This document shows positions 1-11,393 of a stretch of 36,979 nt of DNA, piece by piece. The DNA is from a virus. The translations under genes and the position numbers were made by a program. The notes under the pieces were generated by a model. It ran no database searches, was not told the DNA's origin, and saw nothing but the letters and a program-made list of their open reading frames with translations. Each line of letters starts with the position of its first letter. Position 1 is the first letter of the stretch. The stretch spans positions 1-36,979 of the IMG/VR virus record IMGVR_UViG_3300032323_003007. One strand, 5' to 3'.

Positions 1-1274
1 GAAGACTTCTTGATTGCAGTCTCTGATTCTACTGCGTCGACACGCTTTTGTACACCATCAATCGTGCTCTTGATGTTATTTACAGCGCTTGAAAGTGCTG
101 TGTGTTGTTCTGCCAACTCTGAAATTCTAGCATCTACGCTCTTGCTAAAAGCTTCAACAGTCTCTTGGATTGTTGTTACTTGTGCTGCATTTGCTTCAGA
201 TGCCTTGTTTAGAGTTTCTGAGAAAAAGCCTTTTAGATCGCCTAACATCTTTGCAAAATCAGGTTCATCAACCTTATCTTCTGATACTTCGGCTGCTTTT
301 TCCAGAGTTTCGGCAGAAGGGTCTTGTGCTACTGCATCTTCAGTAGAAACTTCAACTGCTGCTTCATCTGCAACTACTTCTGTTTCTTCAACTGCTGCTT
401 CTGCTGCTGCGGTTTCGGCTGGAACTTCAACAATTGCATCTTCTGCAACTACTTCTGTGTCTTTGCCTACATTAAGTTTTTCCACTTCATTACCTCCTTC
501 TGCGTTTGCCTGTTTTGCATTTTTTTGTGTTTCAGGCAACGTAAATCTTGAATGCTTATATGCATCAAGAATCTTATCTATTTCTTTTGCTTTGTTAACA
601 TCTGAACTCTCAACCCAACCAATTAGTTGTGCTGGCTTACCAGATACTGGTGAGTCATATGTCTTCTCTGTTGAAATAAAAACAGAGTCACTGTCTTCAC
701 AGTAAAATATGTTTTCGGTTACGACACCTACTGCAATTCCCTTAAACATTAATTCCCCATTTACTTTCTGTACAGAAAGAATGTTACATAATTCATTTGC
801 TGGAGAATCAACAATTGAAAGCTCAATTAATTCGTAGTTCTTAATAAATCTTACTGTCTTACCATTTGACTTATTAACTTCGTTGTCTGATTCAAGAATC
901 TTTCCGCCGATTGAAAATCCAGATAGAGTTCCGTCTAAAACCTTTTCCCAAGTATCTTGAGCACCCTTTGAGATGTATGCATCTACGTAGACACCGTTAT
1001 AAAATTCTTTTGACTTTGGGTCGTAAAAACTTTCTGGCTTAAATGAAACCATTTTGCCCACTGCGTTTGATCCATGCATCTCACGAATGTTTCCACGGAA
1101 ATTTTCAAATGCCTTTAAGCTTGACTCTGCTGTTACAACATCGCCTGTTTGATCAACGTTGTCCAATGTAGCAAATCCAGACACAGTTCTTTTTTCACGG
1201 TTAACCTTAGTAAAAGGTACCGATAAATTAATGACGTTTCCATCACTGGTCCATAGAGACTTTTCAATGTTCAT
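1..1274 (-). CDS. Prohead protease fused to scaffold-like region (C-terminus cut by window edge)
   Basis: Capsid maturation protease, read directly from the minus strand; 424 codons are in the window and no stop is reached. Residues ~1-175 look like the XkdF/HK97-type prohead protease fold: a His in MHGSNAVGK (H67), a Ser in SGFSIGG (S121) and the conserved ELSIVDSPAN block (151-160). The His and Ser are the likely catalytic residues by family comparison. From about residue 215 the protein becomes very rich in Ala, Glu and Val, then predicted coiled coil, as expected for a delta/scaffolding domain that is later digested. It lies directly downstream of the portal gene, the usual order. No Shine-Dalgarno precedes the ATG at 1274; a -10-like box lies 7 bases upstream. 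A major capsid gene probably follows beyond the edge. Confidence 0.8.
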   Translation of the reverse strand, partial: MNIEKSLWTSDGNVINLSVPFTKVNREKRTVSGFATLDNVDQTGDVVTAESSLKAFENFRGNIREMHGSNAVGKMVSFKPESFYDPKSKEFYNGVYVDAYISKGAQDTWEKVLDGTLSGFSIGGKILESDNEVNKSNGKTVRFIKNYELIELSIVDSPANELCNILSVQKVNGELMFKGIAVGVVTENIFYCEDSDSVFISTEKTYDSPVSGKPAQLIGWVESSDVNKAKEIDKILDAYKHSRFTLPETQKNAKQANAEGGNEVEKLNVGKDTEVVAEDAIVEVPAETAAAEAAVEETEVVADEAAVEVSTEDAVAQDPSAETLEKAAEVSEDKVDEPDFAKMLGDLKGFFSETLNKASEANAAQVTTIQETVEAFSKSVDARISELAEQHTALSSAVNNIKSTIDGVQKRVDAVESETAIKKS

Positions 1275-1281
1275 ATGCTTA

Positions 1282-1310
1282 ATTTTATAGTGTTATATAC
1301 TATAAAGCAA
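1282..1310 (-). promoter_or_regulatory. Possible leaderless promoter of the protease gene, overlapping an inverted repeat
   Basis: On the minus strand TTGCTT (1310-1305), a 17-base spacer and TAAAAT (1287-1282) are followed after 7 bases by the protease ATG. There is no ribosome site. The same stretch carries the inverted repeat TATAGT/ACTATA (1286-1304), which might be an operator or only AT-rich chance. The -35 match is weak (3 of 6). Confidence 0.33.
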
Positions 1311-1327
1311 ATAACAGTTGAGTAGAC

Positions 1328-2911
1328 TTAGTCAACCTGTCTTCCGTCGCCCTTGGCATTTCTTCCTTCTCCTACTTTATCTGAGGATGAGGCGGATCTT
1401 TCTGAATCTCGGGCTCTAGTTTTTCCAGCGGTTGCTTTTTGATCAGCGGCTTCTTGTGGCTTTAATTCAACCATTTTATCCCCACCATCAACAGGGATCA
1501 TGCCTTTTCTAATTCTAACTTCATTTGGAGTAATTACCTGCATTCTTAAATATCTTTCGTCTATTTGAGACTGGGTATCTTCATCCGTTAGGGTTAATTC
1601 GTTAAACTTTAAATACAAAGCATCTGTTTTTTCTTCAAATATTGCATTAATTTTTTTCTCAAGGGTCATTTGAGCTGGTCGGCAAACCTGCTCTTTAAAT
1701 GTCTTGTCTGCATCACGGGCTACTGCTAAATTAACCCCCTCTGGAGTTCCTATTTTATTAATTGGGACACGGTGGGCTAGCAGAATTTCATCTCTATTTG
1801 ATTTACGATATTTCTCAAATGAGCCTTCTTGATTTCCTGCTTCAATAGGCTCCATTTTAAATTCAACCTTTGAGTCTGGGCTATCAGCTGGAAGCGGTAC
1901 ATATAATGATCTATGGTTCTTTCCCTTTAATCCGACCTGGAAAAATTCAAGCAATTTACGCTCTGACTCTGGAGAAAGCTTTGCTCCCTTTACTGTAATG
2001 ATATATCTTGGGACAGCTTTGTTTTCAAAATAATCTAAGTTGTATCTTCCAGACAATTCATTACCTGCGAGTGCTACCTGTGCAGCAATAATGTCTGGGA
2101 TACCATAATAATTATTCATAGGGGTATACTTTTTAAAATGAATAATTTCATTTGGACGATCTTCTTGTCCAGCAATAGGGTTCTCTGTTTCAGTGTCTCC
2201 GAAGTTGTTAAAGAAAACAGCCTTGCCGTATAGCAATTGAACAAAGCCATCTCTTAATCTACGTACACGCATTGTCTTTGCTGGTATATGCCCAATGTAT
2301 CCAATGTTCCCACCTGTTGTTCTTCCAACTTCGATATAACCGTTGCCAGTAGCCTCCAGGTCTGTGTACACCTTAATAAGAGTTTGTGTAAAAGTATCTT
2401 CATCATTTGTTGTATCTAACCAAGCATGTAGGTCTTGACGAAGCTTGTTTAACTTTCTACGTGCTCTTTCTAGCTGCTTGTCATCTGTAATAGAATCAAA
2501 TGCATCGTTGGTCTTTTTTGTTTCAATAAAATCATAGCCTAAACCAACGATATTAGAAACCTTTGCGTTAATTGCTGCATAATTATAAGTAGATATTTCA
2601 TAAATCTTAGATAGATACTCTTGGTTGTATGGTGGCTCAATAAGATCAAACATTGCATAACCAGTAATTGCTTGTGCTAATAGGTTCTGCTGTGTACCGC
2701 TGCCGTCTATACCCGTAAAGGATTTAGAAAACTCTCTATTTATCTTACGCTTAAATGAAGATCCGAGACCTCTTACCTTTTTTAATTCTTCAAGACTCAT
2801 TGAAAATGGATCGTTGCTCTTGTCATCCTTTTTAAAAGAAAACCAGTCTGCAGTATTTGATATATCAATAATGCTTTCTGAGCCATCCTCATTAAGAAAT
2901 TCTACTGTCAT
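1328..2911 (-). CDS. Phage portal protein
   Basis: Portal subunit: the dodecameric ring at the capsid vertex through which DNA is packaged and ejected. The 527-residue length and several blocks fit the PBSX/HK97-like portal families: an N-terminal helical region (~85-180), the GNGYIEVGR block, PAKTMRVRRLRDG, then EIIHFKKYTPMNNYYGIPD, which resembles the family's 'fHl+...yG.s.l' block, followed by a long helix and the stem-like ALAGNELSGRYNLDYFENKA. The C-terminal ~45 residues are polar and low-complexity (Ser, Asp, Lys, Arg). The start overlaps the stop of the upstream 113-residue gene by four bases (ATGA), so the two are probably translationally coupled. The prohead protease follows after 53 bases. 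Confidence 0.85.
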   Translation of the reverse strand: MTVEFLNEDGSESIIDISNTADWFSFKKDDKSNDPFSMSLEELKKVRGLGSSFKRKINREFSKSFTGIDGSGTQQNLLAQAITGYAMFDLIEPPYNQEYLSKIYEISTYNYAAINAKVSNIVGLGYDFIETKKTNDAFDSITDDKQLERARRKLNKLRQDLHAWLDTTNDEDTFTQTLIKVYTDLEATGNGYIEVGRTTGGNIGYIGHIPAKTMRVRRLRDGFVQLLYGKAVFFNNFGDTETENPIAGQEDRPNEIIHFKKYTPMNNYYGIPDIIAAQVALAGNELSGRYNLDYFENKAVPRYIITVKGAKLSPESERKLLEFFQVGLKGKNHRSLYVPLPADSPDSKVEFKMEPIEAGNQEGSFEKYRKSNRDEILLAHRVPINKIGTPEGVNLAVARDADKTFKEQVCRPAQMTLEKKINAIFEEKTDALYLKFNELTLTDEDTQSQIDERYLRMQVITPNEVRIRKGMIPVDGGDKMVELKPQEAADQKATAGKTRARDSERSASSSDKVGEGRNAKGDGRQVD

Positions 2912-3249
2912 CTTAAACCACCTAGTTTCTTCATTTCGTCTTTATAGTTACCAATGTCGTATGGGTCTGGAACTAATCCCCAGTCAAGTCTTTGTTTTTG
3001 ATGCTCAAATTCTTCGTCGTTAATTTTTCTTCTTGCTGAAAGAAATTTAGGCCCGCCTTCATATATACCGAATGAGCGAACTTCTCTAGCCAAAGCATCG
3101 ATGTTGGATCTATTGCCTTTTTTGGACGTGACCGAAAGAAAATTCCCATCATCATCTCCAATCCATCTGCCGTCAGGCATTTCCCAGACATATATGCCTA
3201 GAGTAGACTCTTCTTCTAGCATTCTGGTTTTAGTTCTATTAATGTCCAT
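2908..3249 (-). CDS. Small portal-associated protein of unknown function
   Basis: Encodes 113 residues from the ATG at 3249, or 115 from an in-frame ATG at 3255. The later start is preferred because a TGGTATGAT box ends only 2 bases before 3255 but 8 bases before 3249. The protein is charged, with no membrane segment. It contains GIYVWEMPDGRWIGDDDGN, a likely beta-hairpin with acidic turn, and ends in a basic helix (DEMKKLGGLR). Its stop overlaps the portal start, so it is probably made in step with the portal. It may be a portal- or packaging-associated protein; I do not recognise a named family. Confidence 0.7.
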   Translation of the reverse strand: MDINRTKTRMLEEESTLGIYVWEMPDGRWIGDDDGNFLSVTSKKGNRSNIDALAREVRSFGIYEGGPKFLSARRKINDEEFEHQKQRLDWGLVPDPYDIGNYKDEMKKLGGLR

Positions 3250-3257
3250 AGACATAA

Positions 3258-3266
3258 ATCATACCA
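3258..3266 (-). promoter_or_regulatory. Extended -10 promoter box ahead of the portal operon
   Basis: The minus strand reads TGGTATGAT, an extended -10 (TGn plus TATGAT). It lies in the 56-base gap between the LamG-type fibre gene and the portal-side genes. No convincing -35 is visible. Transcription would begin at or very near the ATG at 3249, giving a leaderless message; no Shine-Dalgarno is present. Confidence 0.45.
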
Positions 3267-3311
3267 TTATTTCGTGCTAAAGTCTAGAGTTTGTACAATA
3301 GACGGACAAAA

Positions 3312-5114
3312 TTATAGGCTAACTGCCTCTGCCTCTACCACTGTTATAAAGAATGGAGTTGAATCTTCTCCCAAAGTGGACTCTTCTATTTCAAATGAGG
3401 TATCATTAATTTGATTTACTACGTTTCCTGTATATAGTAAATAGTGGTTAAGCTTTGAGGATAGGGGTAGATCTTCTTCATATACCGCAAGATTATTATA
3501 CATATGGCTAGATCCGTATTTAGATCCATCTTGATTTTGATTAAACTTAATATTGCTATCTGCTGACGTAAACTCTATAATTATATGATGAGGGGTTCCC
3601 GCAACCATAAAGTCCCACACATTTATTGCGGATGTCCTATTTATACCATTTACGTATATTGAATTAATTCCAGACTTTGTTATATCTCCAGATGCGTCCC
3701 ATTCGTATTTACTATTTAATCCGCTCACAAGAACATTTTCATAATCCTGGGGAGTAAATATAACCTCTACTGTTGAAATTTCTGGAACATTATTTAACGA
3801 GAATCCGTGTCCGTCATACATTTTAAGCCCATTGTTGCTATTGTAAGACAGCGTCTTGCTATTTATCTTTGGCAAAGAGTAATCATAATCTGAAGATATA
3901 TAGTAGCCAGAGTTGTCGCTGTAAAAATTTTTTGAACCATAAAAAGCAATATCTAAAGATCTTAGAATTGGTAAGTATCTTGTGGCATCGTCAGAAGATA
4001 GGGTTACTCTTAAATAAACAATGTCTGAAATTTGATTATCGTTTTTATTAAAATAAGGTAACGGTGCCCCATTTACACATGGCTCCCAGCCAGACACTCC
4101 ATTTAGACTGGCCTCTACCAAAATACCGTTTACGTCATTTTGCCAATGTATTTGAGAGCTAGTGATCCCTAAATAATTTGGAACAACAAAATGATCTGTA
4201 AATGAAAAAGATTCTGGACCTACTGTTTCTGGTATATATACATAAGATTGATCGGTTGATATATTTTCTCCGCTTATACCTATTTCTCCCCACAATTTTG
4301 ATACAGGGTAAGTATATGAAAATTTGCGCTGTATGGATTCTGTGTTCATGCTAAACAAATAACCGTTATCTACAGATACTATTTGAGACACATTAACTTC
4401 TTTTGTGCCTTCGTTGTAATGATTTAAAATTTGAGAAGAGGCAAGAGCATACCTGTAGAATCCTACTGAATCAATTACAAGCCTTCCTTCACAAGGACCG
4501 CTTTTAAACAACACAGAATTGTTAGAAAATTTATAATTATCAATAGATGCTGTGTCAACAAGTAAACCGTTTACGTACAAAGACAACAAATTGCTTTGAA
4601 AAATTCCAACAATGTGGATTGCTTCAGAATTAGATACCGTGTGCTCTGCTTTGTTTGGCCCAACCCGAAATATAACGTTTCCGTTTTCGTAAAATATTCC
4701 AGTGTCTATTAAATCGTCTCCTACAATTGTTGCAGCAACATCATATTCTGGAAGCGCAGCCCATACTTCTATTGAAAAAGCATTATCTTTATAGTCTTTG
4801 GTTGCTATACCTTTTGGGCTGTATCTAATTTCAGTAGAAGACAATATTTCTGTACCTCTAATTCCTCCAGACACCAACGGCATTATCTGTTTTGTGGATG
4901 CAGAAGAAGCGGTTCCATTATTAAGGCTACCCGAGTAATCGTAGACATCAATACCAGTAATTTGTGAATATACCAAACCGCTGTCTTTTAAATCCTGGTA
5001 GGTCGCAAATTGAGATAAAAGTTCTGAGTAATCTTCTATTAGCCCAGACTGCACCTCGTCTAATAAATAAAATGAGTTTGGAAAGTCGTTTAAGACTATA
5101 TTTTTATATGACAT
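3312..5114 (-). CDS. LamG-type lectin-like tail fibre protein
   Basis: A 600-residue structural protein and probable receptor-binding fibre component. Residues ~55-245 look like a LamG/concanavalin-A-like domain: DYSGSLNNGTA at its start, NAFSIEVWAALPEYD, SLYVNGLLVDTASID, then the closing IDSVGFYRYALASSQILNHYN. Such jelly rolls bind sugars in many adhesins. The remaining ~350 residues are beta-rich, and a second weaker lectin-like segment (~430-560) repeats the theme with SIYVNGINR and NLAVYEEDLPLSSKLNHY. The start is supported by AGGAGG five bases upstream of ATG 5114. It is the last fibre gene before the portal operon. Sugar specificity cannot be inferred. Confidence 0.7.
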   Translation of the reverse strand: MSYKNIVLNDFPNSFYLLDEVQSGLIEDYSELLSQFATYQDLKDSGLVYSQITGIDVYDYSGSLNNGTASSASTKQIMPLVSGGIRGTEILSSTEIRYSPKGIATKDYKDNAFSIEVWAALPEYDVAATIVGDDLIDTGIFYENGNVIFRVGPNKAEHTVSNSEAIHIVGIFQSNLLSLYVNGLLVDTASIDNYKFSNNSVLFKSGPCEGRLVIDSVGFYRYALASSQILNHYNEGTKEVNVSQIVSVDNGYLFSMNTESIQRKFSYTYPVSKLWGEIGISGENISTDQSYVYIPETVGPESFSFTDHFVVPNYLGITSSQIHWQNDVNGILVEASLNGVSGWEPCVNGAPLPYFNKNDNQISDIVYLRVTLSSDDATRYLPILRSLDIAFYGSKNFYSDNSGYYISSDYDYSLPKINSKTLSYNSNNGLKMYDGHGFSLNNVPEISTVEVIFTPQDYENVLVSGLNSKYEWDASGDITKSGINSIYVNGINRTSAINVWDFMVAGTPHHIIIEFTSADSNIKFNQNQDGSKYGSSHMYNNLAVYEEDLPLSSKLNHYLLYTGNVVNQINDTSFEIEESTLGEDSTPFFITVVEAEAVSL

Positions 5115-5132
5115 TCCATCCTCCTATTTTAA

Positions 5133-5330
5133 TTAAAGTGCTGCTATTTGTGTTTGCTTTTCAGCAATAAGTGTATTTAAAGTTAAAACAGCTGTTTCGT
5201 CTGGCGTAGACTTAGCATTTTCTGCAATAAGCTTTAACTCTAATGCATACATCTGATACTCTAGATTTCTAATTTCTGCTTGAGCAATTGCTGCTTTCTC
5301 GTCATTTGTTAGAACTGTGTATGTTGGCAT
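5133..5330 (-). CDS. Small coiled-coil protein between fibre genes (copy 1)
   Basis: Encodes 65 residues, almost entirely predicted helix (NDEKAAIAQAEIRNLEYQ, then LIAEKQTQIAAL). A clear AAGGAG lies 8 bases upstream of the ATG. It resembles its neighbour at 5332-5532: both begin with a lysine/glutamate stretch followed by an IA..xI..L helix and both end in a second helix, so they are probably diverged paralogues. The position between two large fibre genes suggests a minor structural or fibre-assembly role. No known family recognised. Confidence 0.65.
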   Translation of the reverse strand: MPTYTVLTNDEKAAIAQAEIRNLEYQMYALELKLIAENAKSTPDETAVLTLNTLIAEKQTQIAAL

Positions 5331-5331
5331 T

Positions 5332-5532
5332 TCATTCTCCTTCTTCTATTTTTATTTTTTCAGACTCAATGGCTTGAATCTTTTGATCTATTGATTGTAT
5401 GCTGAGATTTATTTCAGCAATTTCCTCCTGAGTAGACTCAGAAGTAATTTTATTAGTATTAGTATATTTATTACAATTAAGCTCTTTTATATACTGATTA
5501 GCAATAAAAATTTTTTCTTCTTTTCTTATCAT
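5332..5532 (-). CDS. Small coiled-coil protein between fibre genes (copy 2)
   Basis: Encodes 66 residues from ATG 5532 (MIRKEEKIF). A longer reading from 5565 would overlap the upstream fibre gene, whereas 5532 has AGGAG (5541-5545) at 8 bases, so the short form is chosen. Mostly helical and charged, ending in two heptad-like runs (IAEINLSIQSIDQKIQAIE). Probable paralogue of the 65-residue protein just downstream. Function unknown. Confidence 0.6.
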   Translation of the reverse strand: MIRKEEKIFIANQYIKELNCNKYTNTNKITSESTQEEIAEINLSIQSIDQKIQAIESEKIKIEEGE

Positions 5533-5546
5533 ATCATAGACTCCTA

Positions 5547-7382
5547 TTATAACCAAGTGGACCAAGGGCCGTTAACTATTGCAAAAGTAATGTCATTTTG
5601 ACCATACAGTCTACATCTTAAAAATCTTGCAGCTGTGCTGAAAGGGAGATCTGTTGTTGATCTAACCCAATAGTTCCAACTAAAGCCATTAACTGGACCC
5701 CTTGTCATAGATGTTGTATAGTTTATTGTACTGTTAGCAATTGCAGTTCCGCCTCCTGCGGCTGATCTAACTTCCCACTCAATTCCGAATGGTGTGAACG
5801 CACCACTAAATGTTGGATTGTCGATACCCCATTTTATTTGAGTTGAAGTTCTTTCAAATTGAACAGTTGGTACGCCAATTGATGGGGGATTTTGTTGGGT
5901 AGTTGCTGTTGCTGTTCCATCTCCACCGTATCCCCAACCATCTTTAAAAGCTGCAACTGTTACAAAGTATGGTGTATTTGCAGATAACCCTGTAGCGTTA
6001 TATGAAGTGCTTGTTGTAGTAGTGTTTACAATGTTGCTTCCACCTGAAAATGTTCCAATTTTTACTGAATATGAAGATGCTCCAGGTACTGACGCCCAAG
6101 AAGTAGTAAACGAGACATTTGTTATAGAGCTTGTTGAAGGAGAAGGAGTGCCTGGGGCTGTGTATGGAACAACTCCAGAGGCCTTAAAAGAACCATATGG
6201 AGTCCAGACCCCATTATTTCCTGCGGCTGATATAAAGAAATAATAAGTGCTTCCTTCTTGAAAGGCTCCGTTATAACTTGCAGATGTAGATGTCCATTCT
6301 GGAGCATCCCATATTGAATTTGAATCTCCCGAGAAAGCAGAGTTAAGAGTCCAATAAACCCTGTACTTAACTGCATTTGTTGCACCACCCCAAGAAACTG
6401 ACAAGTTTGATGCACTAACAGTTGCATTTGCAAATGTTGGAGATGTTGCATTTGGTACAAATAGTGTTTCTACATTACTTTGTGTATATGCAGAAAATTT
6501 ATCTGCTGCCGAAGTAACTGATCCAGTTGCTCCAGTGCCACGGAAATTAGTAGTTCTTGGATAAACGGTAAACGTATATCCAGCAGTATCAAGAACTGGC
6601 TGCGTAATAGAGGTAGTTGTTGATGGAACATTATAGAAGAAAGATCCATTTATATGTACATCATAAGTTGCTGCTCCTGGAGCTGCGGGCCAGCTTACAA
6701 GTATTTGTTTATTGGTATTTACTGATCTTACAAAAATTACTGCATTTCCTGCCGTTCCTGTTCCGCTAAATGTTCTTGCTGAATAATTAAAAGATGGTGT
6801 CCCTGCAAATCCTCCGCCATATCCATCATATGTAGTTGCATTAGATCCAACTGCCCAACTTCCAGTATAACTTAATCCTGTTGGTGAGTTTAACGTAACA
6901 GAGCTAGGTTGTCCAGGGGTAATGGTGGAATCAGATGTACTTACAGAAATAACTGCTGGGAGCATCATAACTCCTGTTGAAACTGTAATTGGAGTACTTC
7001 CTCTAAGATTTGTTGCTGTTATTCTACAACCTATTGTTTGCTCTGCATCTGCACCAACTGTTGTATATGATGATCCCGTTGCATTAAAAATATCTGTACC
7101 ATTTCTTGTCCATTGATAAGAGTATGTTGTTGCTGCGTATGCATCTTGAGCATTCCAGCTTCCTAGTGTTACTGAATAAACACATCCAATTATTCCAGAT
7201 GTTCCACTTGTTGTGGATATAGATGGCGCTGCTGTATTTAATGGAAATTCTGGATACATAATTGACCATTGAGTTCCAGTATATACCCAGGCTTGCTTTG
7301 CTGTTCTCCAAAGAGAACCGTCATAAATTCTTAATGATTTTTGATTTTGCCAGGTGCTTCCGTCAAATGCTCTTATCGCCAT
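5547..7382 (-). CDS. Fibronectin-III/Ig-like tail fibre protein
   Basis: A 611-residue virion-surface protein. Residues 1-45 hold three short W-type hairpins (FDGSTW, IYDGSLW, VYTGTQW), like the 'xxGxxW' module found in other fibres here. Then comes an Ig-like domain (~52-135, with SYQWTRNGTDIF), an irregular beta region, and at least two fibronectin-III-like units (~310-400 and ~405-490) with the pattern SPSTSSITNVSFTTSWASV ... YSVKI ... LSANTPYFVTVAAFKDG. FN3 and Ig units in phage tails are spacers or weak carbohydrate-binding decorations. The ATG lies five bases after the stop of the collagen-like gene region, with only a weak AGGA site. Confidence 0.75.
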   Translation of the reverse strand: MAIRAFDGSTWQNQKSLRIYDGSLWRTAKQAWVYTGTQWSIMYPEFPLNTAAPSISTTSGTSGIIGCVYSVTLGSWNAQDAYAATTYSYQWTRNGTDIFNATGSSYTTVGADAEQTIGCRITATNLRGSTPITVSTGVMMLPAVISVSTSDSTITPGQPSSVTLNSPTGLSYTGSWAVGSNATTYDGYGGGFAGTPSFNYSARTFSGTGTAGNAVIFVRSVNTNKQILVSWPAAPGAATYDVHINGSFFYNVPSTTTSITQPVLDTAGYTFTVYPRTTNFRGTGATGSVTSAADKFSAYTQSNVETLFVPNATSPTFANATVSASNLSVSWGGATNAVKYRVYWTLNSAFSGDSNSIWDAPEWTSTSASYNGAFQEGSTYYFFISAAGNNGVWTPYGSFKASGVVPYTAPGTPSPSTSSITNVSFTTSWASVPGASSYSVKIGTFSGGSNIVNTTTTSTSYNATGLSANTPYFVTVAAFKDGWGYGGDGTATATTQQNPPSIGVPTVQFERTSTQIKWGIDNPTFSGAFTPFGIEWEVRSAAGGGTAIANSTINYTTSMTRGPVNGFSWNYWVRSTTDLPFSTAARFLRCRLYGQNDITFAIVNGPWSTWL

Positions 7383-7390
7383 GTCAGGTC

Positions 7391-8035
<645 letters not shown>

Positions 8036-8045
8036 ATCATATCTC

Positions 8046-8257
8046 CTATAGTCCGACTATCGCTTTAGCTTCATCTTCGGTCAAACCTAAAGATTGCAAC
8101 TTATCTAATGCTGATTGTTTATTTGGATCAATTTCTGGTTCTGAATATTCTGGGACAACAACTTGGCTTTCTAGATGTGCCTTATAATTAATTTCTTGTT
8201 CAGTGTATTCTCTTTCTGTAACTTCTCCAGTATTAACATTAATTTCAATAACATCGC

Positions 8258-8261
<4 letters not shown>
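8046..8261 (-). CDS. Small acidic fibre-associated protein
   Basis: Encodes 71 residues starting [20 protein letters not shown]. The start at 8261 is chosen over 8276 because it has GGGGGAG upstream and overlaps the preceding collagen gene's stop by four bases (ATGA), implying translational coupling. Very acidic, with a C-terminal helical hairpin ([21 protein letters not shown] is 21 residues reading through; the last 14 resemble a UBA-like helix pair). Similar small acidic proteins accompany tail fibre genes in other phages and may aid assembly. This role is inferred from position only. Confidence 0.6.
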
Positions 8262-10303
<2,042 letters not shown>

Positions 10304-10305
10304 TT

Positions 10306-11376
10306 TTAAATTATACCACTTTTAAGATTCTGAGCATCGTGATAAAAGGCAAGATTGTCATGCAGTCTTTGATCTTCGCACAAAGAAACAGCTATCTCCC
10401 CATGCTTTGAAGCTGCTTCAAAATCCCCTAGGTTATAGTTTGCAAGTGCTAGCAGATCATGAGGTTTCCATCCCCATGAGTCTGATTCGCAAAAATATCC
10501 TAAATACTTTTCTTTTATATTTAAAGCAAGCTCTGAATATTCTTTTACTTTGTGCCAATCTTCTTGCTCATAAAAATATTGAGCTAGATCTACAATGGGC
10601 TCTCTTCTTTCTGGGCATTCTGCAATTGCTGTTCTTAGCCAGTACTCTTTATTTTCTGGTTCACATTTAGCAATGTATCTCATAGACTCACATCTTTCTG
10701 GCTTCCAAAAGGCGGACTCTAAAGACAGGTGTCTTTTAAATTCTGCTGCAGACTCTGCATATCTAGCATAATAAAATAGTTCACGAGCATAGTAATGTGC
10801 ACATCTATCGCTTAAAGGATCTTCTTTTGCTGCCATTTCTAAAAGAGCAAGATATTGTCCTCTAGATTTGTTATTGTCTGGCAGATGAGATATTTTTACG
10901 TCAATCTTTTTTCTTACCTCTTCTATTCCATAAAATGAAACAGATTCGTGAATTGGAAATTTCCACCTATGACCGTGTCTTGAATGCATTCTTAATGCAT
11001 CAAATTCTGTTCCTGATTGTCCCGCTTCATCTATATGGGTAGCAAGTGTATGTATTGGTCTTGTTACATTAGAACCTTCTAAAGACTCTAACTCTTTTCT
11101 CCAGCCTTCCGAAAGTATTTCATCCATATCCATAGATATGCAGTAATCAATGTCGGAAGGAAGTAAGGCAAGAGCTGCATTGCGAGCATCATCAAATCGC
11201 CATGGATTTATAGAAATGATATGTACATTTATTCCAAGTGATTTGGCTATCTCTACTGTTTTATCTGTAGAACCAGTATCTGCAATTAATAAATAGTCAG
11301 CATCTTTTGCAGATTCATACCAACGCTTAACAAATTGCTCTTCATTCAAAGCAATTGTATATACTGCTATTTTCAT
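10306..11376 (-). CDS. GT2-family glycosyltransferase with TPR-like C-terminus
   Basis: A 356-residue protein with a GT-A fold glycosyltransferase domain at residues 1-~110: [10 protein letters not shown], the nucleotide-sugar motif [10 protein letters not shown] (D33-T40), FDDARN (61-66) and a DxD-type metal site SMDMDE (D83, D85). Residues ~170-350 are helical with TPR-like pairs ([20 protein letters not shown]-like spacing). This architecture occurs in enzymes that glycosylate proteins or cell-surface glycans. The gene sits directly between two collagen-like fibre genes (stop two bases before one start; 17-base gap on the other side), so fibre glycosylation is a reasonable hypothesis. Sugar donor and acceptor are unknown. 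CGGAG precedes the ATG. Confidence 0.8.
   Translation of the reverse strand: MKIAVYTIALNEEQFVKRWYESAKDADYLLIADTGSTDKTVEIAKSLGINVHIISINPWRFDDARNAALALLPSDIDYCISMDMDEILSEGWRKELESLEGSNVTRPIHTLATHIDEAGQSGTEFDALRMHSRHGHRWKFPIHESVSFYGIEEVRKKIDVKISHLPDNNKSRGQYLALLEMAAKEDPLSDRCAHYYARELFYYARYAESAAEFKRHLSLESAFWKPERCESMRYIAKCEPENKEYWLRTAIAECPERREPIVDLAQYFYEQEDWHKVKEYSELALNIKEKYLGYFCESDSWGWKPHDLLALANYNLGDFEAASKHGEIAVSLCEDQRLHDNLAFYHDAQNLKSGII
10310..10318 (-). promoter_or_regulatory. Extended -10 box for the 681-residue collagen-like fibre gene
   Basis: The minus strand reads TGGTATAAT, a consensus extended -10, overlapping the last codons of the glycosyltransferase gene. It ends six bases before the fibre ATG, which has no Shine-Dalgarno. 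Initiation would place +1 at the start codon. No -35 match. Confidence 0.5.
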
Positions 11377-11393
11377 TTTTCTCCGACTTTTAA

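Noticed and set aside
10-705. Plus-strand 231-residue open frame at the left edge
   Set aside because: It is the antisense of the acidic, coiled-coil part of the prohead protease gene; low complexity and no ribosome site.
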